From SKVR01 sp964453995 (GTDB lineage: Bacteria; Bacteroidota; Bacteroidia; Bacteroidales; UBA7960): a stretch of DNA of 33,586 nucleotides. The notes beneath the pieces are model-generated. The model ran no database searches and had not been told where the DNA came from. It saw nothing but the letters and a program-made list of their open reading frames with translations. This document shows, piece after piece, positions 9,337 to 17,680 of this stretch (the first letter of the stretch is position 1; the number at the start of each line of letters is the position of its first letter). The DNA lies in contig CAYVQC010000048.1 in NCBI GenBank assembly GCA_964453995.1, forward strand, positions 1 to 33,586, written 5' to 3'. The translations under genes were made by a program, and so were the position numbers.

Positions 9337-9744
9337 TTATTTCTTTTCAATGATCATGTTGGTAAGACGGCAGGCAGAGATTTTCCGTCCATCATCATGG
9401 GTTATTAAAATGTCCCACACATGGGTGCGGGTGCCTTTGTGCAGCAGGGTAGCATGTGCATTTACAAAACCATGGGTAGCCTGTCCTATATGGCTGGCAG
9501 TCATTTGCATTCCCACAACATTGTATTTGCTGTTGTCTACAAGCCCTATGGAAGCTGCGCTACCTACGGTTTCTGCCAGGGCCAGGCTCGCGCCCCCGTG
9601 TAAAATGCCCATAGGCTGACGCGTGCGTGCATCAACAGGCATACGGGCCTTCAAAAAGTCATCTCCTGCTTCTGTAAACTCAATTCCCAGATGTTCTACC
9701 AGTGTGTTGGTGCAAAGCTCGTTGAGCTTTTGTATCTCCTTCAT
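9337..9744 (-). CDS. menI: Hotdog-fold thioesterase, likely DHNA-CoA thioesterase
   Basis: A 135-residue PaaI/YdiI-type hotdog thioesterase. The active-site helix is GILHGGASLALAETVGS (residues 46-62) with His49, the paired glycines and the general base Glu58; the later VVGMQMTASHIGQA and the C-terminal ACRLTNMII strand complete the fold. The ORF can be read back to 9768, but the product probably starts at ATG 9744 (MKEIQKL). It is the first gene of the men operon, 8 bp before menF, which makes hydrolysis of DHNA-CoA its likely job. Other acyl-CoA substrates cannot be excluded, so the gene symbol rests mainly on context. Confidence 0.8.
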   Translation of the reverse strand: MKEIQKLNELCTNTLVEHLGIEFTEAGDDFLKARMPVDARTRQPMGILHGGASLALAETVGSAASIGLVDNSKYNVVGMQMTASHIGQATHGFVNAHATLLHKGTRTHVWDILITHDDGRKISACRLTNMIIEKK

Positions 9745-9758
9745 AAAAATATTTTTTT

Positions 9759-9773
9759 GCCGGTACAAATTTG
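9759..9773 (-). promoter_or_regulatory. Possible -7 box of the men operon
   Basis: CAAATTTG at 9766-9773 (its own reverse complement) matches TAnnTTTG at 7 of 8 positions and would start transcription near 9759, about 15 nt before the thioesterase ATG. No convincing -33 element is seen. Confidence 0.3.
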
Positions 9774-9911
9774 CAACCCCGGCATTGTTATGTTTTCCTG
9801 ACCTGCAGGCTTTTTATTATTGCAATGCAGGATGGTTATTGTTGATCACTATGCGGTGGTCTTTCCTGTGTTGAGTTAACATTAAAAGTGCAAAAATGTT
9901 TGTCATACCAG

Positions 9912-9954
9912 GGGGAAAAACACCCCATAAATGGCGGGTTACCTTTATGGGGTG
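9912..9954 (-). terminator. Intrinsic terminator after the MFS gene
   Basis: A perfect 11-bp inverted repeat, CACCCCATAAA (9921-9931) and TTTATGGGGTG (9944-9954), with a 12-nt loop. Read on the minus strand the hairpin is followed at once by TTTTT, as expected of a Rho-independent terminator about 50-90 nt behind the transporter stop codon. It separates the alaS-MFS transcript from the men operon. Confidence 0.85.
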
Positions 9955-10004
9955 CAGGTTGTTTTATGGGTACCGGTGTGGTGACACCTGTTTGTTTGTC
10001 GTTG

Positions 10005-11990
10005 TTAATTTGAATCTTTATTGGGTAACTCCAGTCCGTAACCCGATGTTTTATCTTCGCGCTTAAGCAGGAAGGCAAAGATCAGTCCGGCAACTCCCAA
10101 CAGGGAAAACACCAGCATAGGATTGGTGTAGTCCAGGGGTTTTATGATCTCTGCGCTATGGGATTGATCGGTAATGCCAAAATAATCAGCATTGGCATAC
10201 ACCAGTCTTCCCTGGCCCATAATCACCTCAAATTGCCCGGCCCGGTCAACATAAAAGTTGGATGTTTCTTCCCAAACTTCCACAATCTCCTCTTCGGTAC
10301 GAATGACTATTTCCCCGTCTTCCAGTTCTTCCTGTGTAGAGGAGGTATGCAAGGTATATACCCTGATCCTGCCATTGTGGGTTTTGTCAAGGAGTTCATT
10401 GTCGGGTTGTGGAAGGGATGTAATGAAAACACTGTTTTCATCTACCTTAAACGGACCTTCATATACAACAACTTCTTCATCATCCTTTTCTTTGATCAGC
10501 CGGGCAAAATACTCATTTTCTTTGTCCAGCTCAGAAAATTCCGCATTGAGAAATGTTTCAGGTTCGCCAATTACAATTTCAAATTCACCCTGTTGGTTGG
10601 TGGTTACTTTATGGTTCTCATTCCAAACAATAGTACTTCCGAGCAGGTCGTCGAATACTACCGCTGCAACGTTGATATCTTTGTTGGCAATGGGTTGGTC
10701 TTTCCTGTCGAGATAAACCCCATTGTACCTCATGTCTTGCTGTTGTACGGTTTCAAACTGATCGCTGCTGAGCGTAGCGCGGTAATTGGGATTGGAGATG
10801 TCTACCACATAACCAATGAGCATGGGGAAGATGAACAGGCCGATGTTTTGTACCGAAAACATAAAGCCATAGGCAGTGCCCAGTTTGGCCGTGGGAACGA
10901 TCTTGGTAACAGCGGGCCACATGGCTGCCGGCACCAGTGAAAAAGCTATTCCCAGCAAAACAATGGGGATGCGTGGTTCAAGGTAGGTGAGGGCAAACAT
11001 GAGGTGTGCAACGATAAGCAGGGCCGATCCAAGATACATCAATGTGGCACTTTTTCCTTTGTTGTCGGCAAACCAGCCAAAGAACGGTGTCAGCAAAATG
11101 GTACCGTACATCAGGTAGGAGGTGACATCGCCCGCCAGCTGTCGGGGCATGGCAAACTTGTTCATCAACAGGTCGGGAGCAAATTTGAGGAAGGGAAATA
11201 CGGCCGAATAAAAGGTAACACAAAGCAGCGTGATGAAAATTACAGAACGGTTGGTTACCAGATCTTTCAGGTCTGTAAGTTTGAATTCATCTTCCGGGTC
11301 TTTCAGGTCGATGGTTACCTGTCGGTCAACCCTAAGGTCGATGAGAGAATAGATAATGAAGCCCAGCAGACCGATCCACAGCAGCAATACGCCAAAGTAA
11401 ATGGCGGTGGTCCATTCGGGGTGAACCAGGCGGGGGGACAAGGTAAAGGCAAGGGCTGCACCCAGCCGGCCAATGGCAAGGTTTAGTCCCAGTGCCAGGG
11501 CAATTTCTTTTCCTTTAAACCACTTTACGATGATTTTCGACAAAACGACAATACTTGTCTCGGCACCCAGCCCAAAAAGGAAAAATCCCAGTACCATGAG
11601 TTTTAACTGGGGGGAATATGAGGTGAGGAAAGAGTTCATGAAACTGTATCCAAAACCTCCTTCAAGAAATGTTGCCGAAGCGGAATAGGCTGTGAGTGCT
11701 CCTCCCAGGCTCATCAGCAGAATAAAGGCGAAGCCGGTTATACGAACACCAATGCGATCCAGTATGATACCGCCCAGGATAGCCATGGCCAGGAATACAT
11801 TGGGGAAGGCATAGGCCGACATTACCAGTCCAAAATCAGAGGCCGAAAACCCAAGGTTGATACGCACCAGGTCCTGGATAGGAGCCAGCAGATCGTAAAA
11901 ATAATAGTTGGTGGCCATGATGAAACTTGCCAGGATCAAAACTCCCCAGCGCGCCGCCGGGATCTCCGTAAGTAATCTTTTAGCGCTCAT
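10005..11990 (-). CDS. MFS transporter with a large soluble insert before the last helix
   Basis: Residues 1-398 carry eleven hydrophobic helices of a major facilitator protein, with an MFS loop motif (GGIILDRIGVRITG, 73-86) and a second-half counterpart (GWFADNKGKSATL). Residues 624-642 form the final helix. Between them, residues ~400-620 are hydrophilic and acidic, about 220 extra residues that ordinary MFS proteins of 400-450 residues lack. The insert holds two related motifs, WNENHKVTTNQQGEFEIVIG (456-475) and WEETSNFYVDRAGQFEVIMG (573-592), like the beta-rich repeats of Bacteroidota secreted proteins. If helix counting is right the insert faces the periplasm. The substrate is unknown. 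The gene follows alaS by 98 bp on the same strand and ends at an intrinsic terminator. Confidence 0.88.
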   Translation of the reverse strand: MSAKRLLTEIPAARWGVLILASFIMATNYYFYDLLAPIQDLVRINLGFSASDFGLVMSAYAFPNVFLAMAILGGIILDRIGVRITGFAFILLMSLGGALTAYSASATFLEGGFGYSFMNSFLTSYSPQLKLMVLGFFLFGLGAETSIVVLSKIIVKWFKGKEIALALGLNLAIGRLGAALAFTLSPRLVHPEWTTAIYFGVLLLWIGLLGFIIYSLIDLRVDRQVTIDLKDPEDEFKLTDLKDLVTNRSVIFITLLCVTFYSAVFPFLKFAPDLLMNKFAMPRQLAGDVTSYLMYGTILLTPFFGWFADNKGKSATLMYLGSALLIVAHLMFALTYLEPRIPIVLLGIAFSLVPAAMWPAVTKIVPTAKLGTAYGFMFSVQNIGLFIFPMLIGYVVDISNPNYRATLSSDQFETVQQQDMRYNGVYLDRKDQPIANKDINVAAVVFDDLLGSTIVWNENHKVTTNQQGEFEIVIGEPETFLNAEFSELDKENEYFARLIKEKDDEEVVVYEGPFKVDENSVFITSLPQPDNELLDKTHNGRIRVYTLHTSSTQEELEDGEIVIRTEEEIVEVWEETSNFYVDRAGQFEVIMGQGRLVYANADYFGITDQSHSAEIIKPLDYTNPMLVFSLLGVAGLIFAFLLKREDKTSGYGLELPNKDSN

Positions 11991-12039
11991 TTGTTTTGTT
12001 TTGGTTCGAATTAGTTTGATTGGTGATAATACGATTACA

Positions 12040-12074
12040 GAGACGCCTTCACCTTTTCAGGTGAAAAGCGCCTC
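12040..12074 (-). repeat. Hairpin between alaS and the MFS gene
   Basis: Reading the minus strand, GAGGCGCTTTTCACC pairs with GGTGAAGGCGTCTC around a 6-nt loop, giving about 14 bp with one bulge and two G-T wobbles. No U-run follows on this strand, so it is not a standard terminator. It may partly attenuate read-through from alaS or stabilise an mRNA end. Confidence 0.5.
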
Positions 12075-12088
12075 CGGTATTTTTAGTA

Positions 12089-14710
12089 TTATTTTTCAAG
12101 GTATTGTGCTGCCCTGGAGATGGCCTTGTCAAGCCCCTCAGGATTTTTCCCCCCGGCAGTGGCAAAGTGGGGTTGGCCGCCACCACCACCCTGGATCTCA
12201 CGTGCCAGTTCTTTTACTATGTTTCCGGCATGAAGTTTTTTGTCCTTAGCCAGGTTTTCTGAGATCATTACCGTTATACCCGGCTTACCATGGGCAACAT
12301 GGCCAATGACAAGGAAAAGGTTTTCCAGTTCTTTTTTCAGTTCAAAAGCCATGTCTTTGGCTATTTGCGCATCCACTTCGAGCTTCACTGCCAGGAAGTT
12401 GACATCGTTTATCTGCCTTACTTTTTCTTTGATTTCCCCTAACATATTGCGGGCCTGGGCTTTTTGCAGCTCTTGCACTTGCTTGTTGAGCTTTTCATTT
12501 TCCTTCTGCATCTGCTCCACGGCTTTGAGCAGATCTTTGGGGTTTTTCAACAATTCCCTTGCTGCCTGCAATGTTTCAATTTTTTCATTGACAAACTCCT
12601 CTGCCAGTTTGCCGGTAACCGCTTCCACCCGCCTGATGCCTGCAGCAATAGCACCTTCTGAAACGATCTTGAAAAGGCCAATCTGCCCCGTGGCATGTAC
12701 ATGGGTGCCGCCGCAAAGTTCGGCTGAGTAGCCCTGATCGAAGGTAATTACCCGCACGGTGTCGCCATACTTTTCGCCAAACAATGCCATGGCCCCCATT
12801 TCCCGGGCCTGGTCCATACTGAGCTCACGGTGCTCCTCGCGTTGTATGTTGGCGCGGATACGTTCATTTACCAGGTATTCAATCTGCTGAATCTCCTCCT
12901 GGGTAACTTTGGCAAAATGAGAAAAGTCGAAACGCAGCCGTTTCTCATCTACCAGCGAACCCTTCTGTTGCACGTGTGTGCCCAAAACCTTGCGCAGGGC
13001 AGCATGCAGCAGGTGGGTAGCACTATGGTTGTTTTCCGTAAGCCGGCGTTTTTTTTCATCCACTGTGGCAATAAAGCTTTCGGGCCATTGGGTGGGGATC
13101 TTGTCAATGATATGTACCGATAGATTGTTCTCTTTTTGGGTGTCGAGCACCTGCAGGGTGATCTCTCCTGAAGAAAGTGTGCCGCGGTCTCCTACCTGCC
13201 CGCCCGATTCGGCATAAAATGGCGTTTTGTCCAGCACCAGCTGGTAAAAGGTTTTTCCTTTGGAGGTAATCTTTCTGTACCTGACAGGTTTAACCTCCGC
13301 CTGCAATGATTCATAACCCAAAAAAACCGTTTCAGGAGCCCCCGGTGTAAGCACTACCCAGTCGGCGGTATCCACTACAGCAGCGGCACGACTTCTCTCC
13401 TTTTGCTCGGTCATGCTTTCCTCAAAGCCTTTCATGTCTACATCCAGTCCTTTCTCCCTGGCCATGAGCTGGGTAAGGTCGATGGGAAAACCGTATGTGT
13501 CGAATAGTTCAAAGGCAAAACGGCCGGGAATTGTTTTTTGCTCCGGATGGGTATTGATATGATTTTCAAACTTGCTGATGCCGGTGGCGAGGGTTTTCAG
13601 GAAGGTAGCTTCTTCTTCGGCAATTACACGCATAATAAGCTCTTGCTGGGCAGGCAGTTCTGGGAAGTAGCCCCCCATATTCTCTACCAATGTGGGCACC
13701 AGCTCATGAATAAAAGGTTCTCTGAAATCGAGGAAAGTATATCCGTAACGTACCGCTCTTCGCAAGATACGGCGGATTACATAGCCTGCCTTGTTGTTGG
13801 AAGGCAGCTCTCCATCGGCAATGGCGAACGCTACGGCACGCAAGTGGTCGCTTACCACTCGCATAGCAACATCCATATCCTGTTCTTTGCCATAAGTCTT
13901 ACCTGTCATCTGACAAAGCTTACTGATATAGGGCTGAAAAACATCGGTATCATAGTTGGACTGTTTTCCCTGCAATACCATGCAAAGGCGTTCGAAGCCC
14001 ATGCCTGTATCTACATGCTTTGCTTTAAGGGGTTGTAATGATCCGTTGGAGAGGCGGTTGAACTGGATGAAAACAAGGTTCCAGATCTCAATAACCTGGG
14101 GATGATCCTGGTTTACCAGGTCGCGGCCGGATATTTTTTGCTTTTCTTCCTGGTTGCGGATGTCCACATGGATCTCTGAGCAGGGACCACAGGGACCGGT
14201 ATCGCCCATTTCCCAAAAATTATCTTTTTTAGACCCATACAGGATCCGGTCTTCAGGAATGTATGTTTTCCAGAATTCACGTGCTTCATCGTCGGGTTGC
14301 AGCCCATCATCAGGGTCGCCCCCAAAAACGGTTACGTAAAGATTTTCTTTGTTAATGCCATACACACTGGTAAGTAACTCCCACCCCCAGGCAATGGCTT
14401 CTTTCTTGAAATAATCACCAAAACTCCAGTTGCCCAGCATCTCAAACATGGTATGATGGTATGTGTCATGCCCTACCTCATCCAGATCGTTGTGCTTGCC
14501 CGAAACCCTGAGACATTTTTGTGAGTTTGCCACCCTAGCATGCTTTGCCGGTGCATTGTCAAGAAAAATATCCTTGAATTGGTTCATGCCGGCATTGGTA
14601 AACATGAGTGTAGGATCGTTTTTTACGACCATCGGTGCCGAAGATTCTATGAAATGTCTTTTTGATTCAAAATAATCCAGGAAAGCTTGTCTTATCTGAT
14701 TGGAGTTCAT
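12089..14710 (-). CDS. alaS: Alanyl-tRNA synthetase
   Basis: Full-length (873 residues) class II synthetase charging tRNA-Ala. The aminoacylation domain opens with the class II region SSAPMVVKNDPTLMFTNAGM and contains HNDLDEVGHDTYHHTMFEML; WEMGDTGPCGPCSEIH and HVDTGMGFERL follow. The editing domain has its zinc-site ligands H562 and H566 (HSATH) and C666 and H670 (CGGTH), so proofreading of Ser/Gly mischarging should be intact. The C-Ala domain ends with the glycine-rich GGGGGQPHFATAGG. It diverges from the M23 peptidase gene; a TAATTTTG box 57 nt upstream is a good promoter candidate. Confidence 0.98.
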   Translation of the reverse strand: MNSNQIRQAFLDYFESKRHFIESSAPMVVKNDPTLMFTNAGMNQFKDIFLDNAPAKHARVANSQKCLRVSGKHNDLDEVGHDTYHHTMFEMLGNWSFGDYFKKEAIAWGWELLTSVYGINKENLYVTVFGGDPDDGLQPDDEAREFWKTYIPEDRILYGSKKDNFWEMGDTGPCGPCSEIHVDIRNQEEKQKISGRDLVNQDHPQVIEIWNLVFIQFNRLSNGSLQPLKAKHVDTGMGFERLCMVLQGKQSNYDTDVFQPYISKLCQMTGKTYGKEQDMDVAMRVVSDHLRAVAFAIADGELPSNNKAGYVIRRILRRAVRYGYTFLDFREPFIHELVPTLVENMGGYFPELPAQQELIMRVIAEEEATFLKTLATGISKFENHINTHPEQKTIPGRFAFELFDTYGFPIDLTQLMAREKGLDVDMKGFEESMTEQKERSRAAAVVDTADWVVLTPGAPETVFLGYESLQAEVKPVRYRKITSKGKTFYQLVLDKTPFYAESGGQVGDRGTLSSGEITLQVLDTQKENNLSVHIIDKIPTQWPESFIATVDEKKRRLTENNHSATHLLHAALRKVLGTHVQQKGSLVDEKRLRFDFSHFAKVTQEEIQQIEYLVNERIRANIQREEHRELSMDQAREMGAMALFGEKYGDTVRVITFDQGYSAELCGGTHVHATGQIGLFKIVSEGAIAAGIRRVEAVTGKLAEEFVNEKIETLQAARELLKNPKDLLKAVEQMQKENEKLNKQVQELQKAQARNMLGEIKEKVRQINDVNFLAVKLEVDAQIAKDMAFELKKELENLFLVIGHVAHGKPGITVMISENLAKDKKLHAGNIVKELAREIQGGGGGQPHFATAGGKNPEGLDKAISRAAQYLEK

Positions 14711-14766
14711 TGATAACGAATTGTTTTTTAGGTATTTTGTATGATTATTTTTAGTAAAATCACTGA

Positions 14767-14774
14767 CAAAATTA
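14767..14774 (-). promoter_or_regulatory. -7 promoter box for alaS
   Basis: The minus strand reads TAATTTTG, a perfect TAnnTTTG. The predicted start near 14760 leaves a leader of about 50 nt. The -33 position is not a clear TTTG. Confidence 0.5.
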
Positions 14775-14787
14775 AATTAATTTTACT

Positions 14788-14795
14788 TAGTTTTG
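14788..14795 (+). promoter_or_regulatory. -7 promoter box for the M23 peptidase gene
   Basis: TAGTTTTG matches TAnnTTTG perfectly. It lies 13 bp from the oppositely oriented alaS box, so the two promoters are back to back. The leader would be about 110 nt. Confidence 0.45.
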
Positions 14796-14912
14796 TAACT
14801 AATTATATCGATAGCGCGTAAATTCAAGAGTCTAAAGGTTTAAGAAGAAAAAATCAGATGCCCCGAATATAGACTACAGGGGTACATCGGTTATGGAAAA
14901 GCATCATCACTT

Positions 14913-15881
14913 ATGGCAAAGATAAAATACCAGTTCAATACAAAATCACTTGCTGTAGAACCTGTAAGGGAAACATTGTGGGATAAATTAAAAAGGTTTC
15001 TGAGAATCGTTTTGGCCGGGATGGTATTTTCGGTTATTGTATTGAGTATAGGCTACACCTTTGTTGAATCCCCGAAAGAAAAAATGCTCCGAAGAGAGAT
15101 TGACCAGTACAAGGTGAATTTCCAATTGGTGAATGATCAACTTGATCTGTTGGCTTCCGTTCTTGAAGATATTGAACACCGCGACGACCAGATCTACCGT
15201 GTGATATTTGAAGCAGAACCGGTGCCCCGCGCCGTAAGAGATGCAGCCTACGGAGGTGTTGACCGTTATGAACAGTTCGATGGCTATGATAACAGTGAGA
15301 TCATTTCTACCACCATACAGCGTATTGATCAGCTTGCCCGCCAGCTTGTGGTACAATCCAAATCCTACGATGAGGTTTTTGCCATGGCCAAGGATAAGTC
15401 AGAAATGTTGGCGTCCATTCCTGCTATTGTTCCCATAGAAAAAGGAACACAACGCCTTGTGTCAGGCTATGGAATGCGTATCCACCCGGTTTATAAAACC
15501 CTCAGGATGCATTCCGGTGTCGATTTTACCGCACCCACCGGAACCCCTATTTATGCTCCCGGCGATGGCGTGGTGAAAAAGGTTGAGCGCAACCGTCATG
15601 GCTATGGTCTTATGATCGTGGTTGATCATGGGTATGGTTACGAAACCCTTTATGCCCACCTTAGCAAGTTCAATGTAAGACAAGGGCAAAAAGTGAAAAG
15701 AGGCGAAGTAATTGGATTTATCGGCAATACGGGCGTGTCAACTGCTCCGCACCTGCACTATGAGGTGATTCGCCACGGCAAAAAAGTTAACCCCATCAAT
15801 TACTTCTTTAACGATTTATCTCCTGAAGAGTATGAGTATATTATTGAAGTAGCTTCAAGAGTAAACCAATCGCTTTCTTAA
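14913..15881 (+). CDS. M23 family metallopeptidase, inner-membrane anchored
   Basis: A 322-residue envelope protein: a short cytoplasmic N-terminus, one membrane helix (about residues 29-50), a helical, probably coiled-coil region (55-165) and a C-terminal M23 (LytM) domain (180-297). The zinc/catalytic residues are present: H200 and D204 in HSGVD, H249 in YAHLSKF, and H280 and H282 in HLHYE, so it should be an active peptidoglycan endopeptidase rather than a degenerate EnvC/NlpD-like activator. The likely role is cell-wall remodelling in the periplasm. It stands alone, divergent from alaS, and ends at a strong terminator. Confidence 0.93.
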   Translation: MAKIKYQFNTKSLAVEPVRETLWDKLKRFLRIVLAGMVFSVIVLSIGYTFVESPKEKMLRREIDQYKVNFQLVNDQLDLLASVLEDIEHRDDQIYRVIFEAEPVPRAVRDAAYGGVDRYEQFDGYDNSEIISTTIQRIDQLARQLVVQSKSYDEVFAMAKDKSEMLASIPAIVPIEKGTQRLVSGYGMRIHPVYKTLRMHSGVDFTAPTGTPIYAPGDGVVKKVERNRHGYGLMIVVDHGYGYETLYAHLSKFNVRQGQKVKRGEVIGFIGNTGVSTAPHLHYEVIRHGKKVNPINYFFNDLSPEEYEYIIEVASRVNQSLS

Positions 15882-15923
15882 CAACGATTTTTCTAAGGAC
15901 ACATTATATTACTATAATGCGTC

Positions 15924-15955
15924 AAAAGCCTTCTTCGGAAGGCTTTTGCTTTTTG
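15924..15955 (+). terminator. Intrinsic terminator with UUCG tetraloop
   Basis: AAAAGCCTTC (15924-15933) pairs perfectly with GAAGGCTTTT (15938-15947) around TTCG, followed by GCTTTTTG. C(UUCG)G loops are exceptionally stable. It lies 43 nt after the M23 stop codon. Confidence 0.93.
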
Positions 15956-16259
15956 TGCCTTTATGGCCTGTAGCTTTGTGGTGAATGTCCACTAAAGGGG
16001 TTTGTAGTCGCCAAACCATTAGCCAAGGGCAAGGGTGTCCATCGCGAGGTGGAATCTGAAGGAAGCCGGAGGGGGGCAACCTTTTCGCTGTCCTTACCCA
16101 AAGCCATTAAGCCAGGGCCTGCCAGGCCGGGGCCACAGTGGCTATTCCTGGGTTGTTACTGTGTGGTTGTGTGTTTTGTCCGCAGGGTATTTTAAGCAAC
16201 CCACCCGGCATATTCAGGCCACCGGTTCCGGACGGAGGTAAGAAGAGTATTATTTGATG
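15956..16259. other. Intergenic region without a functional gene
   Basis: Apart from the intron relic (15980-16080) I see only GC-richer, non-coding DNA, including a short palindromic stretch GGCCTGCCAGGCC near 16116. A 68-codon plus-strand ORF at 16035-16241 is a by-product of the intron sequence. Confidence 0.6.
15980..16080 (+). mobile_element. Group II intron remnant (5' RNA region only)
   Basis: The run GGTGAATGTCCAC, then AACCATTAGCCAAGGGCAAG, GGTGTCCATCGCGAGG and TGGAATCTGAAGGAAGCCGG matches, from memory, the conserved domain I segment that lies upstream of the maturase ORF in many bacterial group II introns. No maturase/reverse transcriptase ORF, no domain V and no intron ends are visible nearby, so this is a truncated, inactive relic. 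It starts about 25 bp behind a strong terminator, a location that class C introns favour, although the class is not established here. Confidence 0.6.
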
Positions 16260-17438
16260 CTACGGCAAGATTTTCTCTTTTCTTTCAATCAGGCCGTTGT
16301 CGTGTATTACCAGTTCTGAATCGGGAAAGTCTTCGCGCAGCAGCCGTTGAAGAGATTTTATGGCACCATGGTTGAAATCGGTGATGGGTTCTCCGCGTCC
16401 TATCTGCCTGATGGGGGTAACCTCTGCTCTGAGAAACTCACCCTGTTTGTTGGTATAAACTTTTACCAGCGGTGCAATTCCGTTCTCGCCCCTAAGGTTA
16501 AACCGTGCATAGGTGCAGAAGTTGCCAAGGCTGTAAATGATGAACCTGTCACGGTACAGATCCACGGAACGGGTTACGTGTGGACCGTGGCCAAAGACAA
16601 TATCTGCTCCGGCATCGATTACTTTTCGGGCAAAATTACACACATTGCCACGATTTTCTCCGTAGTAGAACTCTGTCTCACATTTTACATTCTGATGATC
16701 AGGTCCTTCGGCTCCACCATGAAACGATACGATAATAATATCAGCCACTTCCTGCAGTTGGCTAACCAATCGCTGCGCATTGTCAATATCATGTATACTC
16801 ACCGTGCCCACATTGGGCGAAAAAGCGGCCATGGCAAAGGTAACACCTCTGCGTTCAATAACGGTAAACTGGTGATCCAGGGTGCCGGCAAAGGCAATTC
16901 CCGTGCGGATAAGGGCAGCAACAGTAGCTTCACGGCCCTCAGATCCAAAATCGCCGGTGTGGTTGTTGGCAAGGCTTACCATATCGAAGCCCGCATCTGC
17001 CAGGTTGTAGCTAAAACGCTCCGGAGAGCGGAAGGCATAGCACAATTCAGGGTTGCGGCATTTTTTTACGCTCCCTTCACCGTCCAGCAGAACTCCTTCC
17101 AGATTTCCGAAAGTAACTGTGGCATTTTGCAAAATGGTATGCAGGGGGCTGAGCAAATCGCGACCATCATTGGGGGGCAGGTAAGAGGAATTGGGGTAAT
17201 CGGTACCCATCATGATATCGCCCACCCCGATTACAGTTACCAGATCGGAAACCAGGTTCAGTTCGGGCACCTCCATTAAACCCTGCTGCGATGGTACCCG
17301 GAGTTCGACCGGCGGGAAAACCAATTCCAGTTTGACCCTATCTGGTGGTGCGGTTTTGCGTGCCTTGCGCCCCGAATAGCCATGGGTTGTTGTCAGCAAA
17401 AAAACGCAGGTGAATAGTATGGTCGCGAATGATCTCAT
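16260..17438 (-). CDS. CapA-family metallophosphatase-like exported protein
   Basis: A 392-residue protein from ATG 17438 with the signal peptide MRSFATILFTCVFLLTTTHG. The PGA_cap/CapA (PF09587) calcineurin-like core shows GVGDIMMGTDYP, FGNLEGVLL, SLANNHTGDFG, IVSFHGGAEG, DIVFGHGPHV and IYSLGNF in order, so the metal ligands of the fold appear complete. CapA proteins take part in poly-gamma-glutamate or capsule export in some bacteria, but most homologues are uncharacterised and no capB/capC neighbours are present. The frame stays open to 17528 (MFVCRKK), but that start has an AAAGGAGG placed with no spacer, and the signal peptide fits 17438. Confidence 0.85.
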   Translation of the reverse strand: MRSFATILFTCVFLLTTTHGYSGRKARKTAPPDRVKLELVFPPVELRVPSQQGLMEVPELNLVSDLVTVIGVGDIMMGTDYPNSSYLPPNDGRDLLSPLHTILQNATVTFGNLEGVLLDGEGSVKKCRNPELCYAFRSPERFSYNLADAGFDMVSLANNHTGDFGSEGREATVAALIRTGIAFAGTLDHQFTVIERRGVTFAMAAFSPNVGTVSIHDIDNAQRLVSQLQEVADIIIVSFHGGAEGPDHQNVKCETEFYYGENRGNVCNFARKVIDAGADIVFGHGPHVTRSVDLYRDRFIIYSLGNFCTYARFNLRGENGIAPLVKVYTNKQGEFLRAEVTPIRQIGRGEPITDFNHGAIKSLQRLLREDFPDSELVIHDNGLIERKEKILP

Positions 17439-17578
17439 GGGATTGCAAAATTTAGGTTTGATCCAAAAAGAAAAATGTGTTTGTCCTGGTATGATTTGAT
17501 TGGGAACTTTTTTTCGGCAAACAAACATCCTCCTTTCGGTCTGAAACAGCAGGTTTATGACTGCCGTGAAACTATGTT

Positions 17579-17586
17579 CAAAGATA
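17579..17586 (-). promoter_or_regulatory. -7 promoter box for the CapA-like gene
   Basis: The minus strand reads TATCTTTG, a perfect TAnnTTTG. The transcript would begin near 17572, giving about 134 nt of leader to the chosen ATG or about 44 nt to the upstream one. Confidence 0.4.
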
Positions 17587-17680
17587 CATCTTTCAGGGCA
17601 AATGATTTCCTAAGGGTTCCACGGCTTAACAATCATTGGGCAAATTGAATTTCTTTTCATAATTTTACAATCCTTAGCTT

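Noticed and set aside
10158..10940. A 260-codon plus-strand ORF
   Set aside because: It lies antisense to the MFS gene, whose membrane helices and repeats are clearly the coding frame; its composition is not protein-like.
16035..16241. A 68-codon plus-strand ORF
   Set aside because: Its first part is the translation of conserved group II intron RNA, a known source of false proteins; the rest has no protein character.
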